From positions 3,987,356 through 4,051,355 of the forward strand of contig JNVV01000001.1 in assembly GCA_000733355.1 (NCBI GenBank): a stretch of DNA of 64,000 bases, given 5' to 3'. Below the pieces are notes generated by a model that worked only from the letters and a program-made list of their open reading frames with translations, made no database searches and had not been told where the DNA came from. Position 1 is the first letter of the stretch; every line of letters starts with the position of its first letter. Shown here piece by piece: positions 35,410-45,449 of the stretch. Made by a program: the position numbers and the translations under genes. This DNA is from Falciphora oryzae (taxonomy: Eukaryota; Ascomycota; Sordariomycetes; Magnaporthales; Magnaporthaceae).

Positions 35410-38400
35410 ATGGCGGCTACCAAGATTGGCGGCACGGCCATTGCTAAGAAGATCCGGGAGCGCCTGCGGGCCGAGATCGAGGAGAAGCAGGCCACAAACC
35501 CTCTGTATAAGCCGTGTCTCAAAATCATCCAAGGTACTTCTCTCTCTTTTTTTCTTGTCGGCCGTCCCCATGCTCAACCAGGCTAACCTTCATCTGTTCC
35601 AGTTGGTGATCGATCCGACTCTAGTAGGTTGCTCCCTCCGGGAATGGCCATCCATACTTTCTGCCCCTCGAGGATCACGATGAGGCGAGAGCCACTCGAT
35701 GACCGCCAGAGGCTGGCACTAGCTCTAATCACTAACAATGAATGCCCTCCCGTCTTTGTGTAGCCCTCTATGTTGAAATGAAGCTCAAGGCTGCCCTCGA
35801 GGTAATATGCCTCTTTTCACCCCTGCTAGGTGTGCCTGCCCACTCGCTCACCCTGACCTCTAGGTTGGCATACAATGTGAAATATCCCGCTATCCCGAGA
35901 CCGTCTCGGAGGGAGAGCTTCTCGCCAAGCTACACGACCTCAACAGCGACCCCAAGGTCCATGGCATTCTCGTTCAGCTGCCTCTGCCCAAGCACCTCAA
36001 CGAGAACACCATCACCTCGGCTATCGCTGACGAGAAGGATGTTGACGGTCTTGGAACCTACAACGTCGGCGAGCTGGCCAAGAGTGGTGGTCACCCATTC
36101 TTTGTCCCCTGCACTCCCAAGGGTGTCATGGCCCTGCTCCAGGAGACGGGCGTCGATCTCAAGGGCAAGAATGCCGTCGTCGTTGGCCGCAGCGACATCG
36201 TCGGCATCCCCGTCAGCCATCTGCTCAGGAACGCCGACGCCACCGTCACCATCTGCCACTCGAAGACGGCCAGCCTCCAGGAGCACCTAAAGACAGCCGA
36301 CGTCGTCGTCGCCGCCATTGGCCAGCCACAGCTCATCAAGGGAGAGTGGCTGAAGCCCGGCGTCATTGTCATCGACGTCGGCACCAACTACATCCCTGAT
36401 TCCACCAAGGCTTCGGGGCAGCGCCTGGTCGGCGACGTCGACGCAGAGTCCTCTTCACAGGTCGCTTCCTTCCGCACTCCGGTGCCGGGAGGCGTCGGTC
36501 CCATGACCGTGGCCATGCTGCTGCAGAATGTCACAGACTCGGCCACCATGTACTTCCAGCGGCAAAAGAATCGTAAGATTGCACCGCTATCTTTGAAGTT
36601 GATGGAGCCCGTTCCCTCAGATATTGCAATCTCCATGGCCCAGGTGCCCAAGCCCGTGACTAAGATCGCCAGCGAGGTCGGCATCGCCAGCTCGGAGCTG
36701 GAGCCATACGGTGCGTACAAGGCCAAGGTCGACCTTGGCCTCCTTAAACGCCTTGAGCACCGCCGCAACGGTCGCTACGTCGTCGTTACCGGCATCACCC
36801 CCACGCCGCTGGGCGAGGGAAAGTCGACAACGACGATGGGCCTGGCCCAGGCTCTCGGCGCCCACTTGGGGCGTCCGACGTTTGCAAACGTGCGCCAGCC
36901 CAGCCAAGGCCCGACATTTGGCATCAAGGGCGGAGCCGCCGGCGGTGGCTACAGCCAGGTTATCCCCATGGACGAGTTTAACCTGCACCTCACAGGCGAC
37001 ATCCATGCCATCACGGCCGCCAACAATCTGCTCGCCGCCGCCATTGATACGCGCATTTTCCACGAAAACACCCAGAAGGATGCTGCGCTGTATAAGCGTC
37101 TGGTGCCTGTGAAGAACGGCAAGAGGGAGTTCGCCCCTATCATGTTCCGCCGCCTGCAGAAGCTGGGCATCACCAAGACCAACCCGGACGAGCTGACCGA
37201 GGAGGAGATAACCCGGTTCGCGCGGCTGGATATCGACCCTGAGACCATCACCTGGAGGCGCGTCCTGGACGTGAACGACCGTCACTTGCGAGGAATCACG
37301 ATCGGTACCGCGCCGACCGAGCGTGGCCAGACACGCGCGACGGGCTTCGACATCTCGGTTGCTAGCGAATGCATGGCCATTTTGGCCCTGAGTACGAGCC
37401 TTGCCGATATGCGTGATCGTCTGGGTCGTATGGTTGTTGCTGCGTCCCGCAGCGGCGACCCCGTCACCTGCGACGACATTGGCGCCAGCGGAGCCCTGGC
37501 CGCCCTGATGCGCGACGCTATCAAGCCTAACCTCATGCAGACGCTCGAGGGCACACCTGTTTTCGTCCACGCCGGACCCTTTGCCAACATCAGCATCGGC
37601 AACAGCTCGATCCTGGCCGACAAGATGGCGCTCAAGCTGGTTGGCACCGAGCCTGACGAGGACCACGCGTCCAACACGGGCTTTGCTGTGACCGAGGCCG
37701 GGTTCGACTTCACCATGGGCGGCGAGCGCTTCTTCAACATCAAGTGCCGAGCTTCCGGTCTGGTTCCTGACGTTGTAGTCGTCGTGGCGACTGTCAGGGC
37801 TCTCAAGGTGCACGGAGGCGGCCCACCCATCGCCCCCGGCGCGCCACTGGACCCAGTCTACAAGGAGGAGAACGTCGAGGTGCTGCGGGCGGGTTGCACT
37901 AACCTGCGCAAGCATATCGCCAACGCGCGTCGCTACGGCGTCCCCGTGGTCGTGGCCATCAACAAGTTCGCGACCGACACGGCCGCCGAGGTGGCCGTCG
38001 TGCGCGAGGAGGCTCTCGCGGCGGGCGCCGTCGACGCCGTGCTCTCCAACCACTGGGCCGAGGGCGGCGCAGGCGCAGTCGAGCTCGGCAAAGCCGTCAT
38101 CGCGGCTAGCGAGCTTCCCAAGCCTGGCTTTGGGCTGCTCTACGGGCTCGAGGGCACGGTGCAGGAGCGCCTCGAGACGATCGCCCGCGAGATGTACGGC
38201 GCGGCCGCCGTCGAGCTGTCAGAGCTGGCGCAGAAGAAGGTCGACACGTACACGAAGCAGGGCTACGGAAACCTGCCCATCTGCGTGGCCAAGACGCAGT
38301 ACTCGCTCTCGCACGACCCGGACCTCAAGGGTGCCCCCACGGGCTTCACGGTCCCGATCCGCGACGTCAGGATGGCGGCAGGAGCCGGGTACCTGTACGC

Positions 38401-38503
38401 CCTCGCCGCCGATATCCAGACCATCCCCGGCCTTCCGACGGCGCCGGGCTACCTCAAGGTCGACGTGGACGCCGAGACTGGCGAGATCGATGGCCTGTTC
38501 TAG
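35410..38503 (+). CDS. ADE3: C1-tetrahydrofolate synthase, trifunctional, cytoplasmic type
   Basis: It interconverts one-carbon tetrahydrofolates: NADP-dependent 5,10-methylene-THF dehydrogenase, methenyl-THF cyclohydrolase and ATP-dependent 10-formyl-THF synthetase, feeding purine synthesis. Four exons: 35410-35533, 35603-35623 (21 nt), 35764-35801 (38 nt) and 35864-38503 (2823 nt, 940 aa). The two tiny exons restore the family sequence [20 protein letters not shown], which contains the catalytic Lys (about K55, YxxxK). The NADP-binding region has [20 protein letters not shown]. The synthetase domain begins near residue 320, with P-loop [20 protein letters not shown] (GEGKST about 377). The C-terminus has the usual [20 protein letters not shown]. 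No obvious mitochondrial presequence (start [20 protein letters not shown]), so the cytoplasmic form is likely. High confidence; only the micro-exons need transcript support. Confidence 0.95.
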
Positions 38504-39559
38504 AGGCGTTCTAGAGGCGTTCATTTTATTTTAGCCATGGTGCGTTTCCGTTCCTGTAGACAGGTTACGTATAAACGGTTCGATGTTTTCTTTGCCTGGT
38601 TTTTGTTTGCATCTTTTTCGATTCAGACACGGTACAGCATTTGCAGAAGGGAATTAGAGAGCAGGGAACGGAGTGTTTTCAACAACCGGCGCTTATAACA
38701 AAGGGGTTATCGGCGTGTGAGGCATGTAAAGACAAGGGGTTCTGATTGCCGTATACGTGGCATCTGTTCCGTTTTAAAGGGGGCGAACAAAAGGCAGCGG
38801 GAGTTTCGGTATCTTTTCATTTCATCATGGAACGATATCACCGGATAGAGATAGGCGTAAGAATGCTGTTCAAGGGTTGAATAAATACAGGGACATGGAG
38901 CAATACGAGGTTGCAGCCGTGGATTTCAGCCTGGTCTCTGCTGCTCGCTGTTTGAGTATTATTTCGGCTAGAGCATCCGCCCGGAGGAGCAGGTAGCATC
39001 CGGCTATTCTCTTGGTATTTGCTAGAAACAGCCCTGTCCCCCGCCCCCTCCCTTCCATCCCCTCCATTCCAACGGAGATGTTCGGTCCCTGCAGATAGCT
39101 CGCCGGCTGCGACGGCATCATGAGCCTTAATATGCATATTATTATGGTTGTCGTTGCCGCCGTGCCCCTGGTCTGTTGGTCTTACGCACGACGTCTCCCC
39201 TGCTCTCCCCCTCCCTCCCATCGCCGTGCTTTGCATGCGGGCAAACACTGTTGGTAGGGGGGCCCGCCTCACTTGTACGATATCTGCATGTAGCCGAGCA
39301 ATGGCAACCTTGGATTCGTGGTTTATTGAACACAAAAAAAAGGAAGCAGGCAGCTGAGGATCCCGTGCGGGCCAAGCGGTAAGCAAGCCTAGCGGCGTCT
39401 ACCCCCGGCCTCCCGCTTTCCCGTCCGTCAAGTAAATAGAATGCCGCCTCGCTCTCGCCTGAGGGCTAAACAGGGTATCCGCCTCCTTCCCCCTCCAGTC
39501 CCGCCACCATAACCCATCCCATCCCAGAAATCCAAAGCCCAGGAGAGCACATTGTCACG
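38504..39559. other. intergenic interval
   Basis: 1.06 kb between C1-THF synthase and the secreted protein gene, both plus strand. I see no coding signal. Confidence 0.6.
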
Positions 39560-40461
39560 ATGCAGACCGCGACACTAGCCCTCCTCGCCGCCTCCCTCCT
39601 CCTCGGCAGCGAGCCCGCGCTGGCAGCTCCATCACCGCAGACACACGACCACCAAGGCGCGAGGCGAAATGCGCTCCTGACGCCGCGGCCCAGGGCGCAC
39701 GTCGCCGTGGCGGGCCCGCCCGTGCACATCGGCGACATGGCCTCCGACATGGTTGGCATCCTCACGTCGGACCTCAGGCTCCTGTGCGCCAACGGCCGGC
39801 AACGGTGCGACGAGCAGCTGCTGGCCCTGACGTGGGTCCCGCAGCGGCCGGCGGCGTCGAGCAGCAGGTTGGTGAGGAAGGAGCTCAAGGTCTGGTACTC
39901 GGGGGCCTGGACCGAGTACTCCATCTTCTACGGGCTCGTGGACCTCATCGGGCAGACGTTCAACGCGACGGCGTTTGGGGGCGCTGCTGGCAACAGCAAC
40001 TGTGTACGTGACGGCACTTTTCTCTTTTCTTCTGTCATTCTTCCCTTTCTCTCTTCCCTGGACTAACTTCGTCGATCGGCACCACCGCCAACACAAAAAA
40101 ACAGTGGATGCAGCCATACCAAGCCGACGACGGCTCGACAGCCGAGATGGAGATGTGCGAGACGGGGCAGTACCTCCACGCGCAGTACGACGCGGACCCG
40201 GACGTGGAGGCGCAGCGCGCGAGGGAGGGCAAGCGGCCGTCCAACTACCTCCGGATCGGGCTGGGCTATGGCGAAGGCGCGCTGGGCCGCAGCGCGGAGG
40301 TCGACTGCGACTGGAAGGCGGCCCAGGGCGGCCCGCTGGACAGCGGGATCGCGTCGTTCAAGAAGATCCTCCGGGCCGCCGGCATCTCGAGGCCGAACCG
40401 GGTGGATTCCGAGTGCTGCCAGGAAAGGGACCGTTGTATCAAGATGCCCCTGCCTTTGTGA
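39560..40461 (+). CDS. secreted eight-cysteine protein of unknown function
   Basis: Two exons, 39560-40003 and 40105-40461 (801 nt, 266 aa), with a GTACGT donor after AACTGT and a CAG acceptor before TGGATG. Residues 1-22 (MQTATLALLAASLLLGSEPALA) form a signal peptide. After a short basic Pro/Arg-rich stretch, the mature part has eight cysteines in the contexts LLCANGRQRC, GNSNCW, EMEMCETG, VDCDWK, DSECCQERDRC. An even number fits four disulfides and an extracellular location. A hydrophobic/aromatic core (WYSGAWTEYSIFYGLVDLIG) suggests a folded domain. I recognise no enzyme motif. It could be an effector or apoplastic protein; that is inference from size, secretion and cysteines only. Confidence 0.72.
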
Positions 40462-40776
40462 GGGGTAGAAATGCCTCGACATCAAAATGGGCTCCCAGGA
40501 AGGGGAAAAGGGGTTGGTTGTATGGCGAAACTGAAGAGGAAAGGATCGACGATCGGAACCGGGCGATCTCTATATGATCGGGTTTTACGAAGATCGCATC
40601 CCAGGAGAAAGCGGCAACCTGAATGGGGTTTGTGTACCAGAGTGTCCAACGTAGCATCGCCTGGTGTGAATCAAGACGGCCAGATGGGAAACCCGTGTCA
40701 TCCAAGATGATGCCATTGCCGCTGTATAATAGGGGGAGAAAAGGACGGCCTCATGAGCCAAGAAACTCCTCGATAG
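40462..40776. other. intergenic, convergent 3' ends
   Basis: 315 bases between two converging stop codons; no other feature seen. Confidence 0.6.
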
Positions 40777-41325
40777 CTAACTGGAGCCGGCCGTCGCTGG
40801 GGCCTCTGCTGGGACATGACCAGCCGTGGCCACTCTCAATATGTCTTCCTCGAGCCCCTCGACGTGGATGACCTTGATGCCCGCATCCTCAAGCGTCTGC
40901 CTGCCCGTGTTGTTGGCCACGAACTTCTTGGGCTCGACGACGCCGACGTAGACCTCGGCGACGAGCCCACGCAGGCGGAGGATGCGCTGGACGCACGGCA
41001 GGTTCCCGCTCAGGCGCTCCGAGCAGGGCTCCATGGTGGTGTAGAGTGCCAGGCGCCGCGGCGGCTGCTGCTGCTTCCCGAGGGCGTTGGCCAGTGCCTC
41101 CTCGGCGACGCCGTGCTGCTGGGCCAGCTTGACGAAGCAGCACTGCTCGGCGTGGGTGTTGCCGGGCAGCTCGAGCGAGAAGCCCGTCGCCAGCACGCTG
41201 CCTGTTGAGGAATCCACCAGCACCGCCCCGACCCCGTAGTTGGACGGTTTGGGCGGCGACAGGCGCGCCTGCCCGAGGGCCTGCTCCATGAGCGCCCGGT
41301 GGTCCCTGGGCGTTCCTTGCGGCAT
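40777..41325 (-). CDS. RIB2-type pyrimidine deaminase (cytidine-deaminase-like fold)
   Basis: Single exon, 182 aa from the ATG at 41325 (MPQGTPRDHRALMEQALGQA); 44 further upstream codons are open but do not look like the family. The zinc-binding deaminase motifs are clear: NTHAEQCC (His ligand and catalytic Glu) and TTMEPCSERLSGNLPCVQRI (two Cys ligands). These and the preceding PSNYGVGAVLVDSSTG, SLELPGNTH closely resemble the C-terminal deaminase domain of yeast Rib2, which acts on 2,5-diamino-6-ribitylamino-pyrimidinone phosphate in riboflavin synthesis. Here it stands alone, without Rib2's pseudouridine-synthase half. A general CMP/dCMP deaminase is the alternative, but the LSGN spacer before the second Cys favours the riboflavin type. 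It diverges from the J-protein gene. Confidence 0.82.
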   Translation of the reverse strand: MPQGTPRDHRALMEQALGQARLSPPKPSNYGVGAVLVDSSTGSVLATGFSLELPGNTHAEQCCFVKLAQQHGVAEEALANALGKQQQPPRRLALYTTMEPCSERLSGNLPCVQRILRLRGLVAEVYVGVVEPKKFVANNTGRQTLEDAGIKVIHVEGLEEDILRVATAGHVPAEAPATAGSS

Positions 41326-41637
41326 GGTGGTTTGAGGCTGCGATGGGTGTTCCTGAGCGACCGAGATCACTTTCAATCTTTCGCGGAGATGATGATGCAA
41401 TTGACGTGCTGTTGTAAGAATTGCCCCACAGCGCTCACAGCAAGCCCCACCCCCCACTCAGCCACTGAACCACAGGGGCGGCAGGGGCTCTGAATTTCGT
41501 CACAGCGTGCACCCACTTGGAAGCCATTAAAACTCAAGTCGCAGGACGCGTCCGACGCGTCGTCCACCAGGCCCATCAGGACCATCACTCCTGACATCGG
41601 CATATCCGCCACAACAACCCCAAGCACAGCAAACACC
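41326..41637. promoter_or_regulatory. short divergent promoter (deaminase / J protein)
   Basis: 312 bases between divergent start codons must hold both promoters. Confidence 0.55.
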
Positions 41638-42612
41638 ATGGCGGACTCCTCCGACGAGCTCGAGGTCGGCGAGCCTCCCGTGATCGACCCGTACGAGGAG
41701 CTCGGCCTCGAGCGGACGGCCACGGCCGACCAGGTCAAGGCAGCCTACCGGAAAGCGGCGCTTAAGCATCACCCTGACAAGGTGGCCGCCGACAAGAAGG
41801 CCGAGGCGCACGAGAAGTTCCAGTCCATCGCCTTCGCGTACGCGATCCTGTCGGACCCGGCGCGGCGCAAGCGGTACGACGAGACCGGGTCGACGTCCGA
41901 GTCCATCGTCGACTCGGACGGCTTCAGCTGGTCCGACTACTTCGCCGAGCAGTTCCGCGACGCGATATCCTCCGATGCCATCGAGAAGTTCGCGAAAAAG
42001 TACAAGCGCTCGGACGAGGAGAAGGGCGACCTGCTGGCGGCCTACGAGGAGGGCGAGGGCGACATGGAGCACGTCTACGAGGTCGTCATGCTCAGCAGCG
42101 TGCTCGAGGACGACGAGCGGTTCCGCGCCATCATCGACGCCGCCATCGCCGAGGGGACCGTCCCCAAGTACGACGCCTACGCCAGGGAGACCAAGGCGTC
42201 GAGGCGCGCGCGGGCAAAGAAGGCGAGCAGGGAGCAGGAGGAGGCTGAGGACTACGCCAAGGAGCTCGGGGTCCACGACAAGCTGTTTGGGAGCGGCAGC
42301 AGCGAGAAGGTGGCGGGCGGCAAAGGAAAATCGGGCAAGGGCAAGGGCAAGGGAAAGGGCAAGTCGGGCGAGGCGGACGAGAGCGCCCTGGCCGCCCTCA
42401 TCATGAAGCGCCAGGCCGACCGCGGCTCCGACTTCCTGGACCGCCTGGCCGAGAAGTACGGCGCCCAGCCCAAGCGCGGCAAGAAGCGGGGCAGCGCCGA
42501 CATGGACGAGCCCCCGGAGGAGGCCTTCCAGGCCACCGCCGCCCGGAAGGAGAAGAAGCAGGCGGCGGCGGCGGCTCCCAAGGCGAGCAGATCCAAGAGG
42601 GTCAAGCGTTGA
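41638..42612 (+). CDS. DNAJC9-like J-domain co-chaperone
   Basis: Single exon, 324 aa. After an acidic start (MADSSDELEVGEPP) comes a J domain at about residues 17-84: DPYEELGLERTATADQVKAA, the invariant HPD in KHHPDKVAAD, and helix IV ARRKRYDETG. It therefore should stimulate an Hsp70 ATPase. The region after the J domain (FSWSDYFAEQFRDAISSDAI, FAKKYKRSDEEKGDLLAAYE, GDMEHVYEVVMLS) matches the DNAJC9 family, which in animals is a histone H3-H4 chaperone; the assignment to that subfamily is from memory. The C-terminal third is a basic Lys/Gly tract (repeated GKGK) and an Ala/Lys-rich tail, suitable for nuclear import or nucleic acid/histone contact. No Gly/Phe region or zinc finger. Confidence 0.85.
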   Translation: MADSSDELEVGEPPVIDPYEELGLERTATADQVKAAYRKAALKHHPDKVAADKKAEAHEKFQSIAFAYAILSDPARRKRYDETGSTSESIVDSDGFSWSDYFAEQFRDAISSDAIEKFAKKYKRSDEEKGDLLAAYEEGEGDMEHVYEVVMLSSVLEDDERFRAIIDAAIAEGTVPKYDAYARETKASRRARAKKASREQEEAEDYAKELGVHDKLFGSGSSEKVAGGKGKSGKGKGKGKGKSGEADESALAALIMKRQADRGSDFLDRLAEKYGAQPKRGKKRGSADMDEPPEEAFQATAARKEKKQAAAAAPKASRSKRVKR

Positions 42613-43674
42613 GGAGTTGTGGGCTCCAGAGCGCACGAGCACGGGCCATCACATCATACGGCGTTCTGGATTTTGCGGCGTTGGTATTTTATCATCGGAT
42701 GGGTTCATGCCAGATGGATATCGGAGTTTTCGCCTTTGGTTTTCTGCTTTTATGGGGCGTTGTGAGGATGTTTCATCCATCTAGAGAAGTCCGGTATTGA
42801 GCCGAGATTAAAATCGATCAATTACTTCATCCATCACTTTCCCGTGAGCCAGCCGGCGTCTTGTCGGATTCTCCCAAATGGTTTCCATGGCATGCACGCG
42901 CAGAGCATTCTTTCACGGTCCCTTTTTGCCAGCCGGGTCAAGGCGAAAAGCACCTGCTCATCTCGATGCCCCGGGGAAGGATGCGAGGCTGACATGGCAG
43001 CAAAGGCACCATCGCAGCCAGGGCCTCCAGCCGCAGCATGGCGCCTAGCAGAAATAGATATGTGAGATCCACCAATCTCACAGTGGTTCCTGAAGTCTGA
43101 CAGACGCTAGGATTACTGCGGCTCCGCGGCTCCTTTACGTCGATGGCGACGATCTCATTATGTCTGGCCTGCCAGGTAGGCCGGCAATTGTGTGGCCCAG
43201 CATGCCCTAATTTCTAATCGGTTGCTTTTTTCGTGACTTTGCCCCTCGAGATAATTTCTAAGCGATGTAAGCAAGGCCGGCAAACGCAAGACCATGGTTG
43301 TTTTCTCTCCACTGCAAGGCTGTGATCTTCGGGCCTTGCTGCTTACAGACTCTGGGTGGTGCTCTGTGATTACTATAGACTACAAAAAAGTAGCCCGGTA
43401 TAGTAGCAGATTGAGACTTCGATCGGCTATAAAAAGGAGTTGAGTGCTGCTCATATGGACTTGAACATTTCCCATCATCACCATCATCACACAAGCCAGC
43501 AAAGCATCCTCTCATCTTCAGTTCTCTAAACCGAACCACCCCGTTCACCCGATACCTGTCTCATCACTACAATCCTCTTCTTCTCTTCGGATATCATCCA
43601 AGTTTTTTCTCCCTTTTTATCCTATCACCTCAACCCTTTCCACCCCTTCCACTACTATAACACCACGAGTCAAA
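42613..43674. other. intergenic, promoter of the secreted ADP-ribosyltransferase-like gene
   Basis: 1.06 kb. The right 250 bases form a typical leader (CT- and CA-rich) after a TATA box at 43428. No gene supported to its left. Confidence 0.55.
43428..43435 (+). promoter_or_regulatory. TATA box
   Basis: TATAAAAA preceded by GGC, 240 bases upstream of the ATG at 43675. The sequence after it becomes CA- and CT-rich as in fungal 5' untranslated regions. Confidence 0.6.
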
Positions 43675-44310
43675 ATGCTCTTCAGCTCCGGATTCGTCTC
43701 CTTCACCTCCCTCCTAGCCCTAGTAGCCCCTGCTTTGGGCGCTAACCTTTACAGGATGACCTTTGATACTCCCGAAAAGGCCCGGAGCAACGGAGGCCTT
43801 ATCGCCGCCGACCCCAACGGCGACGCCACGGTTATCGACCACGTCCTGGCCAAGCCGGGCATCCGAGACCCGTGGATCTCGACCTCGTCCTCCAAGAGGT
43901 TCTGCGCCAGCGGCGCCCAGTCCCCCGCCAACCTGGCCTGCTACGTCTACACCATCGACCCCAACTCGGCCCCCAAGATGACCATCAAGGACGCCAAGAA
44001 GGAGTTCGAAAAGATCGGGCAGGAGTACCCCAGGAAGGAAGAGAAGGAGTTCTCGATCAAGCAGAAGATCCCCTGGGAGAAGATCATCTCGTGGGACATT
44101 TACATGGGCAGCAAGTTCCAGAAGACCGTGACCAGGGCCGAGTTCGAGAAGGGCGGCAGCAGGCCCCCGTCGCCCCAGCCCGAGGCGTCCAAGCCCAAGC
44201 GCCCGGCCTCCCAGTCTCCCCCGCCGCCCCCCGCCGGCCCCAAGAAGCCCAAGAACGGCAAGCGCTCGACCCTTAGCGCCCGCCGTGCCCGCCGCGCGCT
44301 CAGCGCTTAA
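43675..44310 (+). CDS. secreted protein with heat-labile-enterotoxin-A-like ADP-ribosyltransferase signature
   Basis: Single exon, 211 aa. Residues 1-22 are a signal peptide (hydrophobic core FTSLLALVAPALG). The mature protein starts ANLYRMTFDTP, with an Arg (R27) placed as in R-S-E class mono-ADP-ribosyltransferases, followed by a SNGGL turn. WISTSSS (about 67-73) fits the NAD-binding STS motif. E123-K-E125 in EEKEFS fits the catalytic ExE motif, and the following IPWEKIISW resembles the strand after the catalytic Glu in the heat-labile enterotoxin A family. Cys77 and Cys89 could form a disulfide. The last 55 residues are Pro/Lys/Arg-rich and disordered, ending in a basic ARRARRALSA. If active it would transfer ADP-ribose from NAD+ to a protein target outside or inside another organism's cells; target and activity are unknown. 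No B subunit is nearby. Similar proteins are common in pathogenic ascomycetes. Confidence 0.7.
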   Translation: MLFSSGFVSFTSLLALVAPALGANLYRMTFDTPEKARSNGGLIAADPNGDATVIDHVLAKPGIRDPWISTSSSKRFCASGAQSPANLACYVYTIDPNSAPKMTIKDAKKEFEKIGQEYPRKEEKEFSIKQKIPWEKIISWDIYMGSKFQKTVTRAEFEKGGSRPPSPQPEASKPKRPASQSPPPPPAGPKKPKNGKRSTLSARRARRALSA

Positions 44311-45449
44311 AGTCGTCGTCGGTTGTTGATGATGATAAAACCCCGCCTGCCGGGCTGCCTGTCTTTTGATGCTCACCGCAAAACTTGGCTGAAATATTTT
44401 TTTTTTTGTGTGTGTGTGTGTGTATCGTAACAAGCATAGAATAGCAAAGCATAGCATAGCATAGCATAGACGGCGTTTGGGAATATCAGGTTTTCTTCCT
44501 CTTTTAATATCATCGCTGCTCTCTGCATGCGACGCTTGCTGATCTGGGAGATTTACACGTTATGATTGGCTTTTCTTGTCCTCCTCCTGGGCTTTGGGCG
44601 GGGGCTTGAGAAGGAGGTGGGACAGAAACAACTTTTTTGTTGCATGCTTTTTTACACTGCCCGGTCCTTCCTCACCTTTCATCATCTTGGTTGTGGCATC
44701 GTATGGGCCTCCTTAGACTGGCTATTGTAGATAGGACCTAGCAATGTGGTCTGCCTCAAGACAAGGGCTTCGTCATCAAACCTCAGAATGCACATCTGAC
44801 CCTATTGGATCTTGGTGGTAGAGTGCCGGTAGTCAGAAAACCAATAAACAGCTATACCTGCGCATAAGTAGTACTAAAGACGTTGGTAATGATGAAGCAC
44901 TTCTCCTCCAGGCCGTGGAATGCTTTGTACTTTCGATGAGAGCCCGGATTCCTTGGGGTGACCGATGGCGAAGTGTACCTGGAGTAGCAACCGGGATTTG
45001 AAGACGAAAGTCGCAGGCACTGGGTCTGCAGGTCGAGCAAGGCCAAGTATGACCTGACACAGTTTCCATGGATCTGGTAAAAATAGGGTACCTGTTGGAT
45101 TGCGTTGACCGGCGCAGGCAATCGGTAAGGCACAGAGAGGCCCGGATCCTCCGGTCCCGTGATCTCTGATCCCGGGATCTGAGGGCCGGTGGACCCGCGA
45201 GGTTGGGGAGCAGGGGAACGGCTTTTGGCCGATTTAGAACGTGTATATATAGTCTCCCTCTTGCTCCCTTTCTGGCAGATAGGTCCTTTCCGTTTTTGTG
45301 CACAATAGATTATCGATTCCTCAGAGCTAGGGATCGTTGTTCACCCCATTTGGAGATCTCCGTGCCTACAGGAGTGCCTACTCCTATCAACAGTACCGAC
45401 GCTGGTAACCTTCCAGTGCAGCATTGATTTGAAGCCCTCACTACACTCC
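44311..45449. other. intergenic with microsatellites
   Basis: 1.1 kb. It contains a T run then (GT)n at about 44397-44424, a pentanucleotide ATAGC/CATAG array at about 44436-44469, and A/T-rich sequence. A minus-strand open frame near 44833-45303 has no recognisable domain. Confidence 0.55.
44436..44469. repeat. pentanucleotide microsatellite (CATAG)n
   Basis: About six imperfect copies of AGCAT/CATAG in the 3' region of the ADP-ribosyltransferase-like gene. Confidence 0.75.

Noticed and set aside
36617..38053. A 478-codon frame antisense to the C1-THF synthase gene
   Set aside because: It is the mirror of a strongly conserved, GC-rich coding exon; such shadows are expected when third positions are C-rich.
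41527..42642. A 371-codon frame antisense to the DNAJC9-like gene
   Set aside because: Leu/Val/Arg-rich translation typical of the complement of a charged GC-rich coding region; the sense strand carries a clear J domain.
44833..45303. A 156-codon minus-strand frame near the copia relic
   Set aside because: No match to any retrotransposon or other domain, and no splice or leader signals around it.
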